Shown here piece after piece: positions 1 to 12,000 of a stretch of DNA of 23,867 nt. Each line of letters begins with the position of its first letter. The first letter of the stretch is position 1. Position numbers and translations under genes: made by a program. Below the pieces are notes generated by a model, which saw only the letters and a program-made list of their open reading frames with translations, was not told the origin of the DNA and did not search any database. The DNA comes from a virus, in IMG/VR virus record IMGVR_UViG_3300010354_000657, positions 1 to 23,867 of that record, one strand, 5' to 3'.

Positions 1-3000
1 CACTTCAGCGATATAGTATGTTTGTCCTGCTGTGATATCAGTTGGAACATTTCCAGTAAATCTTACTGGCATTCCTACAGTAAAGCCAACTGTCGAACCT
101 GATGGGAAACTGTCTCCGGGTGATGAGGTGAACGATAATACGAGTTTATTGCCCACGATCTGAGTTATTCTTCTGCCGTCTGGACCCGGACCCGATGACC
201 ATTCTAACTGTCTATCATTGATTACAGATTGTATTGGGAATACAGTACCTTCTGCGCTAGATAAAATATTGTTGATATCTGGTTGTACGCTAGCGAGACT
301 TATGTTGCTGCTTGCTTCTTGTGTGTAGTAACCAACAAACTCACCTGAATAGAATGTGTTTGGTGTCCAATCTTTAACTTGTGTATCATAAGAAGTTCTA
401 TCAAACTTGATAGTGATGTTGTTTTCTCTGACTGGACTACTGTTTGGTATGGCTAACGCTCTTGCACCTAATTCAAACTTTTGTGTGCCTGTACCATGTG
501 ATAATAACTTCACACGATTTGTATCGTTCAATGCATCTGCGTCAGTACTGTATAGGGCTATGATCGTTGTAGGACTTGAATCCAGCACGTTGATATAGTA
601 CCACTTATTATCCTGTAATCCACCTACGTTTGTAGTACCCTTGACATACTTGACTAGATCACCTGTAGCGAGTTCTGGTGCATAGATTTCTATAGTATTA
701 TTGATGACGCTAACATTTGCTGTATCAAATTCATAGATATATGCAGAATCGATGACGATCTGAGGAGTTACCACATATCCACTACCTGGATCTGTGACGA
801 TGATTGATGAAATAGAATCACCTGACATCTGTGCTTCAAATGTGGCTTCAACTCTAGGCTCTGGATAACCTTCTGGTATCGTTGCTATAATTCTAGGTGG
901 GTCGCTATAACCCTTACCGCCATCAAGCAATATCACCGGAGGTAGATCCATGACGATCTGAGTGTTTGGTAGATGGTTAGCAGGTGTAGTACCTTGCAAT
1001 CCACGTGATAATCCGCCGATCACGTTGGTCGATCTATCTACGTAACTATAGCCAACCACTTCATAAACTGAACTGTCAGACAAGTCGTAAATCTTAAACG
1101 TTCCATTGATCGGAAAACCTTGAGCATTGTCAACAACGATAGTATCTGTCAACACAGTCATGTATGACTTAAGTTTGGCTATAGGATAATCTGTCTCTCC
1201 TACTAGTGTATCACCGAGATACTGACCTATACCTATACCGAAATTATTATACCACTCTTTATATTTTTCAGTTTGCCATATAGCAGAGTTTGCTGAATAT
1301 TCATAAGGAGTTACTGCTGTATCGTACACTAATTGTGGGCTGACGAATTTATCGATAGTAGTATTAAACTCAGAAGGTAAATCAAAGTCAGTTATCGTAC
1401 CGGGGTATACGTCTCCGCCAGTATACTCAAATAAGAATTCTTTCACGACAACGTGATATGGTTTAACTTCGTTGACATAACCACTTAAAAATTCTTGGTT
1501 GTCAGACAAATAATTCTGCAATGGTCTCAATTCACGGATCTTATGTGAAACATCTATCAATGATGTCTTGTTTAACCATGGCAGATAATTTTGATTTTCT
1601 ACTGTTTCTTCTTGGATGTATTCAAATAATAGTATCAAACTCTTGTTACGATGTATCAACAAATCATCAGTATAAATTTGTTCAGTCAATGCACGAATTA
1701 TCCAGCGTGTTTCTTCGCTTGGATATAAGTCATATGAATCTGTGTCGTAGAATGTACCTGCGAAACCATATCCAGCGGCTTCGTAATCATATAACTTGCT
1801 GCTGAATTCAATAGTACCATTCTCTAAACCTATGCGTGTCCATGTCGCTTGATCATTGATCAGACCATCATAACGATAAGTCTCAGCATTACCTGCTGTC
1901 AATGATGTTTGTCCTTCGCTGACAGTAACGATTGTACCTACTGGAACATTTAATGCTGATAGGTCTGCATAGATCGGTACCTGTAATGCTGCCTTAGTAT
2001 TGTTGTCGTATCCTAGTGCCCACCAATTTACACGCTCCCAATACATTGTAGTATCAAAATATTCTCCTGATTGTTGCAGGAATCCTGTAACTGCGTTTTC
2101 ACGTAATTCAACTATAGGATACAATGCCATAATTCCATTGGCATATTGTATATAATTCTTTAATGCTTCATATCTGTTATAGAAGAAACTCTGTCTTGGT
2201 CTTGCTAATACACCTGACTGAACAGCCTTAGGCAAGAATGGGTTAGGTACTACGGCACCCTGTTCATCTACACCTGACAATGAATCAAGCATTCTATCAT
2301 ATAATGATTCAGGTACTAGATAATCTCCGGTACCAGGTAATCCAGGCAAGAAGTCATCAGCATAATCTTGTCTGATCAAAGTAAATTCTTGGTGAGCAGG
2401 ATTATCTTCGATGCCGTTGCTGTAACCTATGTGCAATACTGTATCGTTAGCATTGATGAAAGGTTTGCAATTATAGATCGCTACTGCATCACTTGCTAAA
2501 GGCGCTAGATAACTGATCCCTGAAGTCTGTGGGTTTGCGATATAACTTGCGATGTTGATGTCGGCTATAGTTTTACCCCTTTCTCTGAAAATCAATCCAG
2601 AATCTCTGACCCAGAAATAGTATACAGGTTGTATTGTGTTGCTGCTGTTGAGTACTGTTTGTACCGTGTAATTCGTGATGTCTTTAGGTATTCCTGTACC
2701 TGTGTATGACGCAGGAGGGACTGTGCTTCCTATCCAAGAGTATACCGCAACGTCACTTCCAGGGAACAATTGTCCCCAGTATTTGGCATTATATGCATTA
2801 TCATTTTGATGATAATTCATATATCTGATGTTTGTAGTATCTAACCAAACTGTTCCGACCTGCGCTTCGCCCCAAACTATTCCACCAGTACCGCTGGTGC
2901 TGTTGTTGTAACTTGCAGGATCAGCGTTTGATATCACATCGATATTAGTGCGTACCGCACCTAATAACTTACCTTGCAACGGGTCGATATAATCAAGATT

Positions 3001-6000
3001 TACAAGTGTGTTATTTGTCTCTGCGCTAAACAATTGCAAGTTTTGTATTCTATCGATATCAACGATCTCGCTAGATTGTCTCAATACGTGCCAGTTATCT
3101 ACGCCAGTCTCATTTACATAGATTACTACCTGTCCATCAATGCTCTCAGGTAAAAAGTCTGGTGCACCTACAACGATCTTGTTATCAATCCAATCGATTG
3201 CGCTACCGTATCTTGGGCTTGCACCATTCACTAATGACTTAGAGTTGACGCTTTGAGCATATGTATATGCTCCTATATTATTCAACGATTCATTGTAATT
3301 TGATAGGTAATCAAATATGTATACTGCTCCTGCGTTTCTAAATGTGTCTATGAACTGTGTTGAATTGTTATCAAATACAGTATCATTATCTAGGTTCTCG
3401 TCATCGCTGAAATCAAATGTTGTTTGTGAGAATCTTGTTCCAACCGGGGCACTTATCGCTACTGAGTTATGCTCGTTGAACTTAACGACAGTACCGAATT
3501 GTGTGGCTCCCTGCTCATGTGGGCACAATATTACTTGAGTTGGACTATAGATTTGAATTCCTAATTCTGTCAATGTTACTGGATCGTTTACCGTCAATAC
3601 TAATTTAGATTCAGCAGTAGACAGGTCTTGATCTATCACAGATAATATTAATATTCCGTTGTTTTCGCTAGCGACAACATTCAGTATTTTTGCAGTATTG
3701 ATTGCTGTTGCTACAGCGACAGCATCACCGGCTGGTATGTTGACTAAGAAACCATTTATTAGTATCTGTCTTGTAGCAGTCGTGTCTACAGGCTGTGTAC
3801 CTGTTATCACACCGAATCTTGAACCTGCATCAGTAAATCTATATCCAGCACCTTCTTGATTATTAGAACTCAATGCGAAAGGCGCGCCGACAACGACTTC
3901 AGTACCATGAGTATTATTATCTACGCTAGTACCAAAGCCCACGCCTATTCTTGGAGTTTCTCCTGTCTCTAATATTTGTACGTTTACGAACTCGTTACCA
4001 CTTATGTTAAGTATATCACCGATAGTGAATACGCCGGTATAAGTCAATACGTTTCCTACAATGGTGTAATTAGAATCTGATACTGTTGTACCGTTCTTAG
4101 TTACAGAGAATGGTTGTCCTGCTACAGGATTCCATGCTAATGTGTATGATGGGGGTAGTACAGAGTTGTACTCAGTATTCATTAATATATTCTGAGTCAA
4201 TCTGTTATAGACATATGTTCGGCCCCAGTTCTCTAATACAGGGCTGATCAATTCGTAATCTTCGTTTGGCGCACCTACGAATACCGAAGTACCGTAATAG
4301 TTTGTAGAGATAGAATGTCCGAACTTGTCATCATCGACTGATCCTGAAGTCAATGTTGCTATGTATTCGTAATCACATTGTATTGCTTTACCTGTGCCGG
4401 TACCGGCGGTTGTGGCAACGAAATATATTCCTACTTCGTTAGTCACAGCACCGGATGATTTGAATTGAGGATTATTTCCTAGTTCTTTGATCTGATAAAC
4501 CATGCCAGGGATATATCCACCTGGTGCCTGTTCAAGATTGTTCTTACGATATACATGAACATTGTTGCGTGTATCATTGAAATCACTTATAAACAAGAAA
4601 TTAGTGTCACCGGACATTGCCATAGCCTGTCCGAAATTAGTAGATCCAGGCACAGCATTGATAGTCTGATAAGGTATGATGTCATCGCTGACAGCCGTAT
4701 CATTTACTACATACAATTCTACCTTAGGAGTACCAGTAGGTTGTGATATAGCAAATATGTTCTGTTCGTGTACGATAGTGGTACCGAAACTAGTAGAACC
4801 TGTCAAAGTCTGATCTTGTACGTATGCTTTTTCTAACTCGTCATATTGATATCGATAGACTTCGCCCTTGTCAGGATCACCGAACAAATAATCTGACAAT
4901 TTAGTATATGCTACGCTAGCACCAAATCTTATGCTGTTATCTTTGTCGAATGTTCTGTCATACTGGTAACTAATATCTTTGCGATACACAGCCCAATTAC
5001 CATCAGTATTTTCATCTACCCATACTGTATTCTTCACAAATTCGTTGGTCAGTAATGGTAGGTTTTGTATGTCGCTAGGTTGTTCTACGCGCTGTGAATT
5101 GAACTTCATAGCGATACCATTACCGGTCAATGATCTTGTCTGAGCAGGCAATGCTAGATTGATCAATACTTCTCTAGGACCTCTGACATTGGTCACGACA
5201 TAATATCCGTTTACCAATGCATCGAAATTAATTATAGCAAATATGTCATATTGGCTTAGGTTGTGATCTGCTGCGAATGTCACCGTGCAAGTATTATTCA
5301 AGTTGGCTCTGACTTGGACTACTTGTCCTGTACTATCAGGAGTCAATACTCTCCAACCTGCTCTGTAATTTGCCAACCAAACATAGTCACCCACATACAA
5401 ATTATCGATAGGTACTATGATACCGTTCTTGTTTACAGCAGAAGGTAAGTTGCTGTAATAGTATGCTGACATCTTGACATCATTGATGTTGACATAACCG
5501 GCATCGGGGAAATATGCGCTCTGTCTATCGTATGTTAATGGTAATACGTTAGGTGAACTGATAGGATAACCATAGTTGAACAATGAGTATATAGGTACTA
5601 ATTGTTGTGCATCATCTACATAGTTACCATTGCTCAATCCTATAATAGCAGGGTTTCCAGTCAATGACTTTTCGCTCAACTTGAATTCTATAAAGTTGTT
5701 ATTTAATAAACCACCGTATGAACCTTGCTGTATAGCCCAGTTTTCATAGATATCGTAGTCGATTCCGCCTTGTGGTAAGTTTGCGCCCTTAAATGCTTTC
5801 AATGCATTTAACGTACCTTTATCCTTGATCAAGTTTTTATAAACGTTTACCTGTGTGATATCTGTCAAGTCTGCGCTTACCATGTAATCTCTAGGTCTGA
5901 AACCAATCAAACTGAAACTTAACTGATCAGCATCGCTTTCTAAGTTGGCTTTATTTGAATTATAATACAATGCGGATTCATAACTGCGTGTGCTGCTATT

Positions 6001-9000
6001 AGGTAACAAACCTTTCTGTATCTCATCGTAGTCAGTTATCTTCCATTCGTTTTCGATGAATTTCGCATTTGGTTGTACAATACTTAGAGCGGCATAGTAC
6101 TTGTTTTTGTATGTGACTATGGCACCCTTAGTATATTTGACTCCCGGTTTCCACTCTTGGATATTATCTTGATTATAGATAAATCCGCTAGCGAACATAG
6201 TACCATCCCAATCGGCGCTCTTTGTTCCACGAACATAGATGCGATTCTGTTTCAATCCAGACGCTAAGTTGTAAACAACATCACCGAACAATGTAATGTT
6301 GTTGAACACGATACCATGTTCGATGTTGCTTAGATTAAATTGTCCATATGATAATACGTCACCTTCGTTCATAGGTTTGACGCTAAATTGTGTACCATCT
6401 CTGAATACACAAAGATCCTTTGTTTGTATAGGATATAGGTTATTATTTAAGATGAAATTATTGTTAGTATAAGTCAATGGTTGAACGATTAAACTTTCCT
6501 TATCGATAACAATATTATCAGCAGCAGGATTCAATGTTAGTACGCTGTTTGGTGACCATCCTGACTGAGCCCAGTACAAGAATTCTTGTATCATCACAGG
6601 CCAAGTCACAGTCAAACCTTGTAACATGTACTCAAACTTCATTCCTTGTGTTTCTAGATATCTTCCATAACTCATCAAGAACTGTGATACGTCTTGCTCA
6701 GTATAAAATACTGTTCCATATGGTACCACTAGTAATTTGTTAGAGTATGTGTCGGCTATAGAAACTGTAGCATCCTGAACTATGATCTCTGTCTTGCTAC
6801 CATTCATTTCTGGTTTCAATACTCGGAAATATGCTGAGGTTTGGTTGTTGCCGTATACTGCATATCCATCTATCGTTTTTTGAATCACTACGCCTGAGTA
6901 AACAATCTTATCGCTAGGTTGATTCTCATATAACAATACTTGATAACTCTCATCTGGAATCATCAATGATGGATTTGGTGTTGTAGGGCTACCCTTCTCG
7001 ACAAAGAAGCGTAGTAGATTCTTATCGCTAAATCCTGCTAGGCGATACACTAATCTTACATCTAGATTAGTCAATAACTTTTTGATCTTTTCGGTAGCAT
7101 CTACCCCTAATTGTTTTTGATAATCAACGATCCAGTTGATATATGATGTCTTGGCTGTGCCATTACCATATATCTCTATGTTACTAGGTACTAAGTGTGT
7201 TCTACCGTTAACTAAGAATTGGTCGAACTCAGGACTATACTTATAGTTGTCTAGATCGCTGCCTAGATTATAGAATAGTGCTGGCTTGATCAATGCCTGC
7301 AATCTCATTAAATCGAATGGGTACGTTGAACTCTTGCGATATGAATATTCAGCAGGAGCATCATCACCGACCATCCACTTTCTCTGGAAAGTCAAACTGT
7401 TGTAATTTGCTATGACAGCATCTAATGGTTGTCTTAATTCACCCGCTGAATCGACGGGCAATATGTTCATCAATCCGGGACGCTTGAATATGTCTATGTT
7501 TTCATTAGTGCCGAAATCATATCCATTTTCCATATCTTCCCATAGTATCAAGTTATCACTCGTATATGGGGCAGGGCCGTATCGTGTTTCCCACCAATCA
7601 GGTTTGTTGGCATAACCAATCATTTCCCATGGTGTAGTGTCTGGAGTGGATGTATCGTATAGATATGTGTATATACCTCTCCAGTTACCCTGCATCACAG
7701 CAGAGCCGTCTAACTTAAATCTTGAACCTCTATAATTATAAGTATACGGATCATTAGTCAAGAACAATTGAGTTTTGTAATCGATTCTATTTTGTCCAAC
7801 CCAATCTAAGAAGTTAGTGCTGTATACTTCAGTATATTGCTCATAAGATAATGGGGTCTGTCTGAAATATCCCGGTATGATGGCGGCGGGTACTATAGGT
7901 AGTACTCTGCTTAATTTTAAGTTGTTGTATACTCTAGTTTCATATTCAAGCAATACCTGATCTCTGAAATCTACAGGCATACCTAATTCTTCATTATACT
8001 CACCATACATCTTATTATATGAACCATCATGACCTTGAATGAAATACGTAGGCTCTACATAAGATTCGTCATATACAATGCTAGGTATATATGCAGGATA
8101 CAATCCTAATTTAGTCGGAGTATTAGGGACATATGAACCATAAGTCTTGTTATATTCTTTGATGATTACCCTATCACCATTCAACAAGTCTTTAGTAAGT
8201 ATGACGCTAGGGCTGTCTGTGCTTACTAGATAATCGATGCCTCTCAACAACTGCTTAATGACCTGCACACCCTGAACTTTTCTCTGTAAGTATACTAATA
8301 CACCATCATAGTTTGCTGTATTAAAATCATAAATCTTACTTAATGGGAATATAGATGTGTCTTGATCGTTCGCAAAACTATAAACGTTAGTGATGAATGC
8401 CGCCTTGCTTGGTAGCATATCTGACCAGAAGAAAGGTTGTTCTTGGCTCTTGACTGAGGTAATTTCATCTACTGCTAAGTCTAACAACGTTGAAGGATCA
8501 TATTTCTGATCATAAGCAATTCTATTGACTGTATCAATCAGTAATGTCTTGAACTTGATATACTCTCTGCTATTAAACAACAATGAGTCGAACAAGTTAG
8601 TGCTTGGGTCGCGCAAGAATGCACCGGGCAATACAAGGCTTGCGCTATTTTGTATGATACGATTACCCCATGGTACTAAGTTACCAAGATCACGATAGTT
8701 ATTTGGTCCGAACATCTGTCCGGATGTGTTAGGATTATTAGTAAATATGGTTTGATATTGACCACGTATATCACCGATGTCGATTGTTTCTGGATTTACG
8801 TTGAATGGGTTATTAGATAAGTTTACAGGTATAGAATAATAAGACTTATTGCTTACGCTATCGCTCAATATCAATACTTGTATAGGTGTATCAATATCTT
8901 CGTAAATCTTAACTGTGATTTTTGTCTCAGTAGTTGTGTTTATGACTGTATAATCGGTACCCTTTACTAAAATATTATTGTTGTTGAACACTTCTAGGCT

Positions 9001-12000
9001 TGGCCATACCGTCGATGCTTCACTTGCTTGAGGCACATCACAAGTGACTGTAAATTCTATGAATTCATCCGCAGATAATACTACCGGTATTTCATTAGCG
9101 TAGTATTCAAATTCAAATACCTGATATTGCTGGCTAGGTGCAGCGCAAGTCTGCCAACCGGTTAATCTCTTGTAGTCGATTCGATCTATATAATCGTAAA
9201 CAAAACCGTTGCTCACTTTAGAAGTGACTGCACCGCTATCGCTAACATAATTAAATTCATCTGTGTATAATGACACTTCAAAAGAAATATCACCTACGTT
9301 GTTTATCGAACTGAAACTGATAGGGAAGCCCAATACCGCATCGTTGGCCCCCGCTCCTGATTTATAATTGAATAATTTACAACCATTAAAAGTAGAAGAT
9401 GGATATACCGAAGAATCTCCGTAACTTATTCCATTTTCATCAAATAGATCGAATAACGGTGCTTCATTGACCGTCATCTTTTGTTGTGCTTGTATATAGA
9501 AAGATCCGTTAAAATAATAACTATGACCTGTATGGTTATAACCTTTCTGTACTGGGAACTGATCGTCTTCTAGTACCTGACTATCTTCTGCTTCTGTTAA
9601 TGTAATAACCGGATATAATTCAGAACCCGTATTGCTAAAGTTTACGACATAAATCTTGTTTCTGATACTTTCATTTACATCGCCGGCAAATACGATTCTG
9701 CTACCAGCAAATAGATTCAAGTCGGCATTATCCTCATCATTGATGGCAAAACTTGCACCGCTATTAGTTACTAACGGATTATATGTATGTCCGATAATAT
9801 CTTGCGGTAAAGTCCAATATACTTCAATGTTATAATTTGAACCTATCGTAGAAATGTCTAGAATTCTAGTGCCTGCAGGTAGTCTACTTTCTTGTCCTAA
9901 GATCATATCATTGATCCATTGACCTATCTGTAGATGACCTACTACTGCGTCTACCGGAACCTGTACAGTAGTGATACTCTTGTTCTTTAATACTGCACTA
10001 CCTTGATATACAGTACCTGTGCCTACTGATGTTATCACATCACCAAAATTAAACCCTGGAACATTTGCTGCGAAAGTTGCACCTACTGTAGGTGTACCTA
10101 CAAAACCTAAATCAGTCCATTGTGTAGTACCTAGACTTACGATTGTATATTCTAATCCTTGTCTTATTCTGTTGGATGATATAATGCCACTTTGTACGGG
10201 CTTGAATATAGTGGCTATCGCCGCACCAGTACCTCCTGCTGCACCCTCTGGTCCTGGATTGATACAAGTGAATACCGTACCTTTAGTATAAACTCCCGGG
10301 CCACCTATAGTAGTCCATGGAGTAGTACCTAACTGTGTAATGATGTATTGCACTCCAACTTCAAAGTCGCCGCTGTTGACAACAGTTGCGCCCATATCAG
10401 TCCAAGTATAAATGTTTGTTTCGGGATTAACGCCGTTATCTAAATCTTCAATCTGATACCATTGACCTGCCAATACATTAGTCATATTGACTGTATAATT
10501 GGCTAGTATCGTTCCTTTGTATTCTGTATAAGTCTGTACATCAGGATAGTATGATTGCTGACTCTCAACGAAATCAAATGCGTTTGACGTTCTAAAATCT
10601 ATGAAATCAACGTCATTCTTAGCAATAGTTCCTGAATTGAATAACTTCAAATTAGGATAGAATTGTAAGATAGGACGCTTTGCCTTATTATCAGCCGTAG
10701 CGTATGTGGTCAATATCTCTGCATTATTGTTGTATGCGGCTGTATTTTCTATGACCTGTATATGGAACCAGCGATTGCTACGTGACCATGCATTACGATT
10801 AATACTGTTTCTTGCTATAGTAATATAATCTTGCTCTGTTGGAATGTTCAATCCAGCATCATAAGGACCTATATCATATGGCAACGCATCGTATGGTGAT
10901 GTAGTACTTGTAGTGAAGGGTTCTGGAGTTACTAGCAAATCAGTACTGATCAACTCAATACCCTTTTCAGTACCTACGCCTTCTACATAATACTGTCCAG
11001 TCAAATAACTACGGGGGAATACGTCCCCATCGAACTCAACTTTGAGTCCGTTAGTGAAAATCACACCATTAGTTGATGTATAATTTTTCTTACCTATGAT
11101 GTCAAGATTGACATCGATAGTATTTGTCTCGTTACTTTCGATTAATTTAATGACACCGAAACTATTTGGATTAGTTCCATCTTGATAATATAAAGTATCT
11201 AATGGTGCGCTGATGTATGGTAGTTGTATGATGGCTCCAGTCGCTGCACTTTTAATGAAGTGTAAGCCAACAAACTTTTCACCATATTGCGGTGTTATTT
11301 TTTGCTCTAGCGGTATAGGTATAGATGGCACCAGTCTCAATACTGGGTCATCGTTTTCGCCTAAGAATTGAATAGTATAGAAATAATTGTTGACTTCGGT
11401 GTAGAGTCCTTCTTCGTATAATCCTGAGTTATAACGGGCTCTCATCAATCCTGTACCTGATGTAGTGATGAAAGTAGGTCCGTTTAATGTTAAACTTACT
11501 TTTATAGTGTTAGTAGAAGGATCGATTGCAGTAACATAATATATTACAGGGTTATATAAACCAACAAATCCATTGCCTACTGTAGGTACAGAGGCGCATA
11601 CGAATATCTTTCCAACTTGAATATCAAAAACGCTCATGTTTGTCAATGATACATTTTGATTAATGTTCACCGTGTAAGTTGGCTTGCCGTTATTTGCGCT
11701 TGCTATCATGTCGTAGCCAGTTATGATCGTGCCATTGGCGACACCGGCTCCAACTAGTGTTTGACCTATACTAAAACCACCAGATATAACATTGTCGATT
11801 ATTAATTGATTACCATCTATCTCGGCATTGATGACAGCATTGCTTGTCACACCTGCTGCTACCCAATCAGTATCACCTAGATCGCTGATGTAATAAGTTT
11901 TTCCAACAACCATATCAGTTGCAGGAGTTACGCTAGCAGGATCTGTTTGGTAAGATTGTAAACCACCTATGCTCGGGCCTAATAGGATAAGAGTTCCACC

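Noticed and set aside
10019-10291. Plus-strand open frame of 90 codons
   Set aside because: It is opposite the tandem LGTT modules of the giant gene, is compositionally a shadow, and has no independent support.
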